The translations under genes and the position numbers were made by a program. DNA of 10,794 nucleotides from Candidatus Roizmanbacteria bacterium (GTDB taxonomy: Bacteria; Patescibacteriota; Microgenomatia; GCA-001788215; 2-01-FULL-40-14), in contig JACQMD010000059.1 in assembly GCA_016203755.1 (NCBI GenBank), positions 1-10,794 on the forward strand, read 5' to 3'. Shown here one piece after another: positions 1 through 6,092 of this stretch (positions within the stretch are counted from its first letter, which is position 1; every line of letters begins with the position of its first letter). The notes below the pieces were generated by a model. It was not told where the DNA came from. It searched no databases and saw nothing but the letters and a program-made list of their open reading frames with translations.

Positions 1-11
1 CATCTTTCTTC

Positions 12-39
12 TTGCATTTTTCCCATTTCCTGCTATCCT
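12..39 (+). promoter_or_regulatory. Predicted leaderless promoter of the pspC-like operon
   Basis: TTGCAT (12-17) and TATCCT (34-39) are separated by 16 bases, with an extended -10 TGC directly before TATCCT. Placing the last T of the -10 at position -7 puts +1 exactly on the A of the ATG at 46. This is why the ATG at 46 is preferred over the in-frame ATG at 40, which would lie upstream of the predicted transcript. No Shine-Dalgarno sequence is present. Confidence 0.6.
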
Positions 40-45
40 ATGTAT

Positions 46-258
46 ATGGCAGCAGCAAAACCAAAACACCTCTATCGATCAGAAAAAGACCGGATGATTG
101 CCGGAGTATGTGGAGGTTTGGCCATATATTTCAATATGGATGCATCGCTTGTTCGTGTGTTGTGGATTCTGATTACACTTCTTGGCGGATCGGGGATACT
201 GATATACATCATTCTCTGGATTGTGCTCCCGACTGAATCCAATGCGAAAATCCAATAA
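46..258 (+). CDS. PspC-domain small membrane protein
   Basis: A 70-residue protein with the PspC family layout: a short basic N-terminus (KPKHLYRSEKDR), the signature MIAGVCGGLAIYF, then a hydrophobic membrane stretch from about residue 34 to 61 ending in IILWIVLP. PspC-domain proteins sit in the cytoplasmic membrane; in model bacteria they belong to phage-shock or envelope-stress responses, but many stand-alone copies have no proven role. It is the first gene of a three-gene operon and its last 17 bases overlap the next gene, which also looks like a membrane-stress protein. An in-frame ATG at 40 would add two residues; the promoter position favours 46. The family call is secure, the physiological role is inferred. 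Confidence 0.88.
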   Translation: MAAAKPKHLYRSEKDRMIAGVCGGLAIYFNMDASLVRVLWILITLLGGSGILIYIILWIVLPTESNAKIQ

Positions 259-583
259 CACCACTCGTTCTGCCACAGATAATAAAACGGTGAATGGATG
301 GGCACTCGTTCTAGTCGGTATCGTATTTCTGTTTGATAAATTCGGTTTATTTCGAATTTTCGGAGTAGGCATCGGTGGATTTATTGGTATGTTCTGGCCG
401 CTTATTCTTATTGGGTTTGGGATTGTATCTGTTCGACAAAAAGAGATTAATACAGGAATTGTATTACTTGTTGTCGGAACCGCGTTACAGATGAGTCAAC
501 TGCTGCGTCCGTCGTTCTGGTCCATGGTGTGGCCACTTGTTTTGATTGGCATCGGCGCATTCATTGTTATGCGCGAAAAATAA
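242..583 (+). CDS. LiaF/LiaI-like (DUF5668-type) four-helix membrane protein
   Basis: A 113-residue protein with a polar N-terminus and four predicted membrane segments (about 18-34, 45-63, 70-87 and 93-110). Three carry the same W-x-L-[VI]-L-[VI]-G pattern: WALVLVG at 20, WPLILIG at 52 and WPLVLIG at 97. This internal repeat is typical of the LiaI/LiaF-like transmembrane region (DUF5668). Such proteins are found beside PspC proteins and are linked to envelope-stress sensing in Firmicutes; the job here is inferred from that. The ATG at 242 overlaps the pspC-like gene by 17 bases and has no obvious ribosome binding site, so translational coupling is likely. A TTG at 221 would extend the frame but would lie deep in the upstream gene. 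The next gene begins two bases after its stop. Confidence 0.75.
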   Translation: MRKSNNTTRSATDNKTVNGWALVLVGIVFLFDKFGLFRIFGVGIGGFIGMFWPLILIGFGIVSVRQKEINTGIVLLVVGTALQMSQLLRPSFWSMVWPLVLIGIGAFIVMREK

Positions 584-585
584 CT

Positions 586-1224
586 ATGCAACGAACATTT
601 CTCATTATTGGTATTGGAGTCGCACTTGTGGTACTATTACTACTTCAGTCGAAACCGACTGAACAGGGAAAAACTGCAGGAGAAAGTACTTCAGTTGCAG
701 TTACACAATCTATGCAAAAACAGCCACCAGCGATGCAAATTGATCAAAGCAAATCCTATACCGCCACACTAAAAACTGAGAAGGGCGATATCGTCATCTC
801 TCTTCATGCCGATAAGACACCCGTTACGGTGAATAACTTTGTTTCCTTGGCACGCGATGGTTTTTACAACAACACCGTTTTTCACCGGACAATAAAAGGA
901 TTTATGATTCAGGGAGGAGATCCGAGTGGAAATGGTACGGGCGGACCAGGGTACAAATTTAATGACGAACCGTTTGAAGGGAAGTATACGCGGGGTACCG
1001 TTGCCATGGCAAATGCTGGTCCAAATACCAACGGATCGCAATTTTTCATCATGCATGCAGACTACGATCTTCCTCCCAATTACGTCATCTTCGGCACCGT
1101 GACTTCCGGAATGGATGTTGTTGATGCTATAGCGGCAGCTCCTGTTGAGCAAAGCGCCGGCGGAGAATCATCAAAACCCGTGACTCCGGTGAAGGTGGAG
1201 AGTGTTGAAATAGTAGAGAGTTAA
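586..1224 (+). CDS. Membrane-anchored cyclophilin-type peptidyl-prolyl cis-trans isomerase
   Basis: A 212-residue protein that should catalyse cis-trans isomerisation of X-Pro bonds outside the membrane. Residues 5-20 form a hydrophobic anchor or uncleaved signal, followed by a polar linker to about 57, then the cyclophilin domain (58-212). Key family motifs are present: VFHRTIKGFMIQGG (98-111) with the catalytic Arg at 101, and MANAGPNTNGSQFF (141-154). The position of the human CypA Trp121 falls in DLPPNYVIFG (161-170) and is not Trp, as in many bacterial members. The ATG at 586 follows the previous stop by two bases and has no clear ribosome binding site. It is the last gene of the operon. 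Its TAA (1222-1224) overlaps the stop codon of the converging gene. Family call is secure. Confidence 0.92.
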   Translation: MQRTFLIIGIGVALVVLLLLQSKPTEQGKTAGESTSVAVTQSMQKQPPAMQIDQSKSYTATLKTEKGDIVISLHADKTPVTVNNFVSLARDGFYNNTVFHRTIKGFMIQGGDPSGNGTGGPGYKFNDEPFEGKYTRGTVAMANAGPNTNGSQFFIMHADYDLPPNYVIFGTVTSGMDVVDAIAAAPVEQSAGGESSKPVTPVKVESVEIVES

Positions 1225-1490
1225 TTTTCTGCCTTGCTAAGATCCGCAATAAATTCTTTCGGAGCTTGTAAGTATTTTGTTAGTTTTGCTTTTCCTAAAT
1301 AAGAACTCACATTGAGTTCATTGGGAAGCAACCCAATAATTTCTACACCTTTTGGTTTTCCGTCTTTCCCATAGATAATCACATCATTTGAACTGTTTGA
1401 CTCTTCTGCGTAGTCATCTTTGCTTGGTTTTCTCCACCATATATTTAATGTATTTCCTATAGGATCCAACATAAGTTTTACTTTGGCCAT
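1221..1490 (-). CDS. DUF2283-like small protein, putative antitoxin
   Basis: An 89-residue protein starting MAKVKLMLDPIGNTLNIWW. The pattern 'D..GNTL.I.W' followed by 'DVIIYGKDGKPKGVEIIGLLP' matches the small beta-rich DUF2283 family (D.e.D.LYI ... vi.D.d..G..vGIEIL). DUF2283 genes are often found beside small RNase-like genes and are thought to act as antitoxins; function here is inferred from that and from the neighbour. The start at 1490 is supported by a good Shine-Dalgarno sequence (AAAGGAG, - strand, 1504-1498) seven bases upstream and inside the end of the upstream gene, which it overlaps by 13 bases. An upstream in-frame start would lack this signal. Its stop codon and that of the converging cyclophilin gene are the two readings of the palindrome TTAA at 1221-1224. 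Confidence 0.65.
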   Translation of the reverse strand: MAKVKLMLDPIGNTLNIWWRKPSKDDYAEESNSSNDVIIYGKDGKPKGVEIIGLLPNELNVSSYLGKAKLTKYLQAPKEFIADLSKAEN

Positions 1491-1810
1491 AATAATTCTC
1501 CTTTCGGTTTGGGTTTTGATGTTTGATAAACTGTCACAATAAAGCCTTCTCCATTTAACGTTTTTACAACACAAATGAGCGTATGTCTAGTTATCTTCTT
1601 ATAATATATATGTATTGTATCATCTTTTATACTTTTTCGTATTTCATCAGGATGTGTTAGTATCTCTTGGACATCATTTAAAGCGTAAGAAAATTCAATA
1701 TGTTTTTCTTTCGTTATTTTATCCCAATAATTCTTATGTGTTCTAATTTTCTTGGAAAGCGGGGTTTCAACTTCAAACAAAACTTCTGTATGTTGTAAAT
1801 ACTGTTGCAT
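1478..1810 (-). CDS. Putative BECR-fold/DUF4258-like RNase, candidate toxin
   Basis: A 110-residue basic protein. Visible features are KHIEFSYALNDVQEIL (36-51), HPDEIRKS (53-60), the beta-strand-like pair TIHIYYKKI (65-73) and LICVVKTLNGEGFIVTVYQT (78-97), and a Lys/Pro-rich tail. The order 'helix with H, HP-D-x-I, YY, VVK, GFI-T-Y' is what I associate with DUF4258/PBECR-like RNases of the BECR (RelE/barnase-like) fold. I could not confirm the family by search. It is followed, with a 13-base overlap, by a DUF2283-like gene, an arrangement resembling a toxin-first toxin-antitoxin operon. The start at 1810 is chosen because a TATACT box lies exactly six bases upstream (leaderless); an in-frame ATG at 1834 lies upstream of that box and would not be transcribed. 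A defence or stress role is inference only. Confidence 0.6.
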   Translation of the reverse strand: MQQYLQHTEVLFEVETPLSKKIRTHKNYWDKITKEKHIEFSYALNDVQEILTHPDEIRKSIKDDTIHIYYKKITRHTLICVVKTLNGEGFIVTVYQTSKPKPKGELLWPK

Positions 1811-1871
1811 GTTACAAGTATACGATAATATCATTGCATTTTAATATCAATATGGATACAATGACTCCACT
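1811..1871. promoter_or_regulatory. Shared divergent control region with two overlapping promoters and direct repeats
   Basis: On the - strand TATACT (1822-1817) lies six bases before the ATG at 1810, with a weak -35 TTAAAA (1844-1839) at 16 bases. On the + strand TTGCAT (1834-1839) and TACAAT (1857-1862) are separated by 17 bases and point to a start at about 1869, three bases before the nuclease ATG. The two -35 regions coincide. The heptamer AATATCA occurs at 1827-1833 and 1843-1849, 16 bases apart, and lies over both promoters, so it is a candidate operator. Its use by a toxin-antitoxin complex is inference. Confidence 0.5.
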
Positions 1872-2750
1872 ATGATTAAAGATAAATTCACCGCTACCTG
1901 GGTTTCTCACTCATCCATTTCCGACTTCCTTGCATGCCCGCGGGCATATTTTCTCAATAACGTGTACCGCGACCGGAAAACTGGTCATAAGATAAGTCTT
2001 ATGAATGCGCCGATGGCGCTCGGACAGGCAGTGCATGCGGTCATTGAATCGCTTTCGATAATTCCCGTTGACCGCCGGTTTGACGAATCGCTTATTGCAA
2101 AGTTTGAAAAAGCGTGGTTAAATGTTTCCGGAAAAAAAGGAGGATTTTCATCGGAAGAACAAGAAAATCGCTACCGTCGGCGAGGTGAGGAAATGTTACG
2201 TCGAGTGATGGAACATCCCGGACCACTCAAACATCTGGCAGTAAAAATTAAACAGGACCTTCCCTATTACTGGATTTCTGAAGAAGACAACATTATTCTC
2301 TGTGGAAAAATTGACTGGCTGGAGTATCTGCCGGAGACCAATAGCGTCCATATTATCGACTTCAAAACGAGTAAAGGTGAAGAACATCACGATTCGCTGC
2401 AACTTCCCATTTACCATTTGCTTGTTGCCAATTGCCAGGTTCGACCTGCAACCAAGGCTAGTTACTGGTATTTGGAGCGGAACAACGTGGCAGTTGAACA
2501 GGTACTGCCTGATTTGAAAGAAGCACACGAGAAAGTACTTTCTGTTGCCAAAGAAATTCAACTTGCCCGTAAACTCAACCGGTTTGTCTGCCCTCATGGC
2601 CTCTGCCGAGCCTGCAGGCCACTGGAGCGTATTATTAAGGGAGAAGGAGAATTTGTGGGAGTCAATGATTTTGGTCAGGATGTCTATGTACTGGTAAACT
2701 TGGAAGAAACAGCGGAAGTTAAAGAAACCAAAGCAAGTGAGATTTTATAG
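1872..2750 (+). CDS. RecB/Cas4-like PD-(D/E)XK nuclease with probable Fe-S cluster
   Basis: A 292-residue protein of the PDDEXK_1/Cas4-RecB-AddB nuclease group. In order: SISDFLACPRAYFL (15-28) with Cys22; GQAVHAVIES (51-60) with the motif I His55; GKIDWLE (145-151) with Asp148; IIDFKTSKG (161-169) with Asp163 and Lys165, the D-x-K metal site; QLPIY (177-181), the Q-x3-Y motif; and a Cys cluster C240-x4-C245-x2-C248 that with Cys22 could bind a 4Fe-4S cluster as in Cas4 and AddB. All expected catalytic residues are present, so it should be an active metal-dependent DNA nuclease, probably acting in repair or recombination. No cas1, cas2 or CRISPR array is nearby, so a CRISPR role is unsupported. 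It has its own promoter and no Shine-Dalgarno sequence. The Cys spacing differs from the usual Cas4 pattern. Confidence 0.88.
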   Translation: MIKDKFTATWVSHSSISDFLACPRAYFLNNVYRDRKTGHKISLMNAPMALGQAVHAVIESLSIIPVDRRFDESLIAKFEKAWLNVSGKKGGFSSEEQENRYRRRGEEMLRRVMEHPGPLKHLAVKIKQDLPYYWISEEDNIILCGKIDWLEYLPETNSVHIIDFKTSKGEEHHDSLQLPIYHLLVANCQVRPATKASYWYLERNNVAVEQVLPDLKEAHEKVLSVAKEIQLARKLNRFVCPHGLCRACRPLERIIKGEGEFVGVNDFGQDVYVLVNLEETAEVKETKASEIL

Positions 2751-2756
2751 AATTGC

Positions 2757-2787
2757 TTGTTTCTTTTTGTAATTTATCTGCTATACT
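2757..2787 (+). promoter_or_regulatory. Predicted leaderless promoter of the SurA-N-like gene
   Basis: TTGTTT (2757-2762), a 19-base spacer and an extended -10 TGC-TATACT (TATACT at 2782-2787). The predicted +1 is 2794, the A of the ATG. This is the cleanest leaderless promoter in the window. It starts just after the nuclease stop codon, so the downstream gene can be transcribed on its own. Confidence 0.65.
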
Positions 2788-2793
2788 TAGAAA

Positions 2794-3507
2794 ATGCCAC
2801 AGGGAAAACGAAAAACAGAGCGGTCAAAGACGACGAAACGACTTCCAAAAGAGTCGGCCGATACTAAAGAAATACTATCTGTACCAGTGGTCAATGAGAA
2901 ACCTCCTGTTTCTCTTTCAATGAGACCTTCTTCAAACAGACCATTTATCATAGCATTAGTTATTCTCGGTATTGCAATACTATTCTTTTTACTGCGCAAT
3001 CAATTTATTGTCGCAACGGTTAACGGACAGATGATTACCCGATATGATTTGTTACAGGAGCTTGAGAAAAAAGGTGGTAAGCAAACACTCGATGCGATGG
3101 TTACTCAAATTCTGATTCGTCAGGAAGCGGCAAAGCAGGGCGTTATGATCAATAGTGATGAATTGTCGGCAGAGATGGCAAAAATTGAATCTCAGGCCAC
3201 ATCGTCGGGCCAGACGTTTGATCAACTGTTAACTACCTATGGGACGACCCGGAATGAAGTGACGGAAGAGATTCGCTTGCAAAAAATGATTGAAAAGATG
3301 GTAGGGGAACGAGTATCAATTAGCGACGAAGAATTAAACGCTTTTATTGCTGAGAATAAACAGTTTCTTCCCGACGAGGGAGTAGGCGAAGGTGCAAAAG
3401 AACAAGCAAAAGAACAGCTGAAAAGTCAGAAAGTAAGTACTGAAGCACAAAAGCTGACACAGGAACTCAAGGAAAAAGCAAATATTCAATATTTTCTTGA
3501 ATTATAG
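2794..3507 (+). CDS. Membrane-anchored SurA N-terminal-like protein lacking a parvulin domain
   Basis: A 237-residue protein with a long basic, Ser/Thr/Pro-rich cytoplasmic tail (1-50), one membrane helix (51-67, FIIALVILGIAILFFLL) and a largely helical extracytoplasmic part. The segment VATVNGQMITRYDLLQELEKK (73-93) and the following QTLDAMVTQILIRQEAAKQG match the start of SurA/PrsA/PpiD chaperones (VNG..It..dl...l....g...ld.lI...ll..eA...gi), and 'SDEELNAFIAENK' resembles the end of the SurA-N helical unit. The parvulin isomerase domain that normally follows is absent; the protein ends with a charged helix. It should therefore be a holdase or scaffold rather than an isomerase (inference). 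The anchored cyclophilin upstream might supply that activity. It has its own leaderless promoter and converges on the CBS gene 17 bases downstream. Confidence 0.75.
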   Translation: MPQGKRKTERSKTTKRLPKESADTKEILSVPVVNEKPPVSLSMRPSSNRPFIIALVILGIAILFFLLRNQFIVATVNGQMITRYDLLQELEKKGGKQTLDAMVTQILIRQEAAKQGVMINSDELSAEMAKIESQATSSGQTFDQLLTTYGTTRNEVTEEIRLQKMIEKMVGERVSISDEELNAFIAENKQFLPDEGVGEGAKEQAKEQLKSQKVSTEAQKLTQELKEKANIQYFLEL

Positions 3508-3524
3508 TAAGCTTCTTAAATAAT

Positions 3525-4628
3525 TTACCGCTGTAACTGTTTCCTTACCTTGTCAATTGCTTCGTGGGTTGCTTGTTTCCAATCATATTCAGTTACTTTG
3601 GCAATTACTTTTCTTCCATCACCTTTGATCATAAGCTGTAAGTTGATACTGTATTTGCGTACCTTCCCGACAGGATTTTTCAATGCCTCGAGAACTACCC
3701 GAATTTGTTGAACTGGCGTAAATTTATTCACCTTCGAGATGAACTGTCCAATCATCTGTTCAAGTTGTGTTTGTTCGGTGAACTCTTTCGCAACATGGAG
3801 ATCAAGTTTTGGTTCGTGTTTGGGGCGAAGCGCATTGAGTGCACGAAGTATATCGTGGTTGGAGACAATACCCACCGCTTTCCTGTTTTTATCAATCACA
3901 ACAATGCTTCCGATAGTATTGGTAATGATCTTGTCAAGAATAGATGCGATAGTTTCATCTGGTGTTGCAGTCACGACAACCTTGCGAAAGTATCCATCAA
4001 GTGACTGCTCCAGAAACTTTTCTTTTTCACCCACCCGTGAGAGAAATCTGGGTTTTTCTTTGGGTTCAGCAATCGCACGCTGAATATCATAGCGGCTTAC
4101 AATACCTACCAGGTGTTCGTGCATATTAACAACCGGAAGGCGGGAGACTTGTTTATCACGCATGAGTGTGTAGGCCTCGGTAAGGGTTGCATGTTGCTGA
4201 ATCGTGATCATCGGTTTTTTCAGAACCAGTTGCAGCTGCCGCAAAAGCTTCGGATCTGTTTTGATGGTTCGAAGGATTCGATTTATTGAAACAATACCTG
4301 CAAAAGTACTATTGTCAAACACCGGTAGAAAATAGATTTTTGACTCAACCATAAGTTTTGCGATATCCCAGATATAGGTTGCCAGGGATAGAATTGGAGG
4401 ATGAAAGAGACAGTTTTGTACTTTTGTTGTGCCCGGGTAGTTTGATTTGAAAATAGTATAGTAGGGATTGATGATCCCGAGGAATTTTTTATGTTCGTCA
4501 AAGATAAATACTGCATCATGTGTCCGGGTGAGTTTTTCCAGTGTCTCGGCAAGCGTATCATCGGGCGCGCCCATAAGAATACCTGAGGTTTTCAGAAGAT
4601 CTTTTGCTTGAATGTGTTCAGCATTCAT
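3525..4628 (-). CDS. Four-CBS-domain protein fused to an HPF/RaiA-like ribosome hibernation domain
   Basis: A 367-residue soluble protein. Four CBS motifs are visible: about 8-62, 73-122 (ending FAGIVSINRILR), 136-190 (SRLPVVNMHEHLVGIVSRYDIQ) and 213-266 (GSIVVIDKNRKAVGIVSNHDIL). CBS pairs usually bind adenine nucleotides. Residues about 275-367 match the beta-alpha-beta-beta-beta-alpha pattern of HPF/RaiA (S30EA): a helix LEQMIGQFISKVNKF, strand QIRVVLEALKN, strand KYSINLQLMIKGDG, strand RKVIAKVTEYDW and the closing helix ATHEAIDKVRKQLQR, like the 'AAIDxLxDKLxRQL' end of HPF. The inferred role is nucleotide-sensitive binding of idle ribosomes. Its start has a -10 box seven bases upstream and no Shine-Dalgarno sequence. 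The CBS call is near certain, the HPF call rests on pattern comparison by eye. Confidence 0.82.
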   Translation of the reverse strand: MNAEHIQAKDLLKTSGILMGAPDDTLAETLEKLTRTHDAVFIFDEHKKFLGIINPYYTIFKSNYPGTTKVQNCLFHPPILSLATYIWDIAKLMVESKIYFLPVFDNSTFAGIVSINRILRTIKTDPKLLRQLQLVLKKPMITIQQHATLTEAYTLMRDKQVSRLPVVNMHEHLVGIVSRYDIQRAIAEPKEKPRFLSRVGEKEKFLEQSLDGYFRKVVVTATPDETIASILDKIITNTIGSIVVIDKNRKAVGIVSNHDILRALNALRPKHEPKLDLHVAKEFTEQTQLEQMIGQFISKVNKFTPVQQIRVVLEALKNPVGKVRKYSINLQLMIKGDGRKVIAKVTEYDWKQATHEAIDKVRKQLQR

Positions 4629-4635
4629 TATGCAT

Positions 4636-4644
4636 AGTATAACA
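4636..4644 (-). promoter_or_regulatory. Extended -10 promoter of the CBS-HPF gene
   Basis: On the - strand TGT-TATACT (TATACT at 4641-4636, TGT at 4644-4642) gives a predicted +1 at 4629, one base before the ATG at 4628. No convincing -35 is seen at normal spacing, as is common for extended -10 promoters. It lies in the 69 bases between this gene and the NAGPA-domain gene upstream, so the two can be expressed separately. Confidence 0.55.
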
Positions 4645-4697
4645 CTGATTGGAAGAGAAATGGGTAAGAGTCAAGAATGAAGGATGTAAGAAATGAG

Positions 4698-5906
4698 CTA
4701 CTTCCGTACGAACAAAATCACATTAGGTAAGCTTCTTCCCGGGCCGACTTTGTAACCGCCACTCCACAGAGCAGTTGAACCGCCGTCGTCGAGATTGAGT
4801 GCGTTATCCATGCCGAGTGTTTTTAACACAATTGCAGCTTCAGCTACCGTTGCGCTATGTACGACGCCGATATAGACAATGTTGCCTTTGTTCGCAACAA
4901 AGCTTCTGCCACCTTTACTCCCCTTTTTCGGATCGCCATCTCCCCCAAATACGACATTTCCGCCGGCCACCAGAAGCGGTTGATTGGCTATCACGCCATC
5001 AACTCCCGTATCTCGTCCCCAGTTGAGTGACTGGCCTTCAAAGCGTACCCACCCGCCGCCAAAAATAACGACAGGAACGGTTGAGTAGACATTGTTATCT
5101 GAATTGAAATAGACTTTGTTTTTATTCATGAGGAGTGTATCAAAGCTGTTTGTTTTTCCGGCGCAGCTGGGATATTCTTTCGGGCAGAAATAGGAGCCGT
5201 TTATTCCGGCGTAGGCACCACTTCGTGCAACATAATCACCCAGTGGAAGTACCGGACATTCATTGCCACACGTTCCATCGGATGCAGTATCAACAATGAT
5301 TCGAGTGGAAGAGAGATCGCCGGCAACAAGACTTACCATGTAATTTCCGATTTCCGTCGCCACTTGTTGTCTGCTATAGCCGCTTCCCGGAGGGGCATTG
5401 TTCTGCGGCACATTTTGCGGGATTGCGGGTGCGGCCGCTGCGGCAAGTTCATCCTGTTTTTTCTTGATGTTTGATGCAAGAGCGGTGAGTTCGGCCCCTC
5501 CTGATGCCCAGTTTTCCTCCGCAAGAAACGTAAGTGCTTGTGTGAACTGATCATCGTAAGCTTGCGTCTTATCAGTCTGCTCGCGGAGTTTCACCAAATC
5601 TTCGTATGCAGCAACCGCCTGGGTGTATGTTTTTTTAATATTTGCCAGTTCCTTTTTCAGTTGTTGGTTAACCACGTACTGATCTTCACTCTCAAGTGTC
5701 TCAATGCGTTTGAGAGCTTGATCAACGACCTGCTCCAGAGACTCCCGATCATGAGTAAGCTGTTCAACAGCGCTCGTTTTATCAGCGTAGTCAGTCTGAA
5801 GTGAACGAATGGAAGTTACTAAAATGAGTGCCAGAATGGATGCGATGATAACTCCCCCAACTTGCACGAAGAAAAACCAGTCAAGCTTCACGTGTGGCAG
5901 TTTCAT
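4698..5906 (-). CDS. Membrane-anchored coiled-coil protein with phosphodiester glycosidase (NAGPA) domain
   Basis: A 402-residue exoprotein. Residues 1-10 are cytoplasmic, 11-33 form a membrane anchor, and 34-155 form a heptad-rich coiled coil (Leu/Ile/Val spacing in LTHDRESLEQVVDQALKRI and onward). A Pro/Asn/Ala-rich linker (156-178) leads to a NAGPA-type domain (about 179-402) with AGINGSYF (233-240), NQPLLVAGG (308-316), GRSFVA (333-338) and NLDDGGSTALW (371-381), the acidic DDGGS loop being the family hallmark. Relatives cleave phosphodiester-linked sugars or polymers of the cell surface; the substrate here is unknown. Cys213, 217, 241 and 248 sit near the predicted active cleft and might form disulfides. 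Its start follows a -10 box by eight bases, without a Shine-Dalgarno sequence. The CBS-HPF gene lies downstream on the same strand. Confidence 0.88.
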   Translation of the reverse strand: MKLPHVKLDWFFFVQVGGVIIASILALILVTSIRSLQTDYADKTSAVEQLTHDRESLEQVVDQALKRIETLESEDQYVVNQQLKKELANIKKTYTQAVAAYEDLVKLREQTDKTQAYDDQFTQALTFLAEENWASGGAELTALASNIKKKQDELAAAAAPAIPQNVPQNNAPPGSGYSRQQVATEIGNYMVSLVAGDLSSTRIIVDTASDGTCGNECPVLPLGDYVARSGAYAGINGSYFCPKEYPSCAGKTNSFDTLLMNKNKVYFNSDNNVYSTVPVVIFGGGWVRFEGQSLNWGRDTGVDGVIANQPLLVAGGNVVFGGDGDPKKGSKGGRSFVANKGNIVYIGVVHSATVAEAAIVLKTLGMDNALNLDDGGSTALWSGGYKVGPGRSLPNVILFVRK

Positions 5907-5914
5907 GAGATACT

Positions 5915-5943
5915 AGTATTATTGCAATAAAGTGATTCAACAA
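5915..5943 (-). promoter_or_regulatory. Predicted promoter of the NAGPA-domain gene
   Basis: On the - strand TTGTTG (5943-5938) and AATACT (5920-5915) are separated by 17 bases. The predicted +1 is 5908, two bases before the ATG at 5906. No Shine-Dalgarno sequence lies upstream of the ATG, in line with the leaderless pattern of neighbouring units. Confidence 0.45.
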
Positions 5944-5987
5944 TCAAGTAGAGAGTCCTAGCGCCATGATTTTAGGAAGGATGAGTT

Positions 5988-6053
5988 ATGGTGTTTCTCC
6001 CAAAGGTGTGGAGGTATCAAGAACTTCACGATGACCTTGGATTTCTTACCTAA
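5988..6053 (+). CDS. Possible 21-codon open frame or transposase remnant (weak)
   Basis: ATG at 5988 is preceded by AGGAAGG (5974-5980), a passable ribosome binding site, and opens a 21-residue frame ending RYQELHDDLGFLT before TAA at 6051. The 'H..LGFLT' ending reminds me of the C-terminal 'H..LGxLTP' motif of rve-type transposases, so a decayed remnant is possible; no rest of such a gene is visible. The same stretch can fold: GAGTTA (5983-5988) pairs with TAACTC (6051-6056), enclosing CCAAAGGT (6000-6007) and ACCTTGG (6034-6040). It could equally be non-coding intergenic sequence. Confidence 0.18.
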   Translation: MVFLPKVWRYQELHDDLGFLT

Positions 6054-6092
6054 CTCTTACTGATTTTCTAAACGACTTTCATAGAGAAATTC

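Noticed and set aside
40..45. Upstream ATG at 40 as the start of the PspC-like protein
   Set aside because: It directly follows the -10 box and would lie outside the predicted transcript.
2196..2597. 133-codon open frame on the - strand opposite the nuclease
   Set aside because: No promoter, no ribosome binding site and no domain; the nuclease on the other strand has complete catalytic motifs.
1872..2750. Cas4 of a CRISPR adaptation module
   Set aside because: Motifs fit the wider RecB/Cas4 group, but there is no cas1, cas2 or repeat array in the window and the Cys spacing is not the classic Cas4 pattern.
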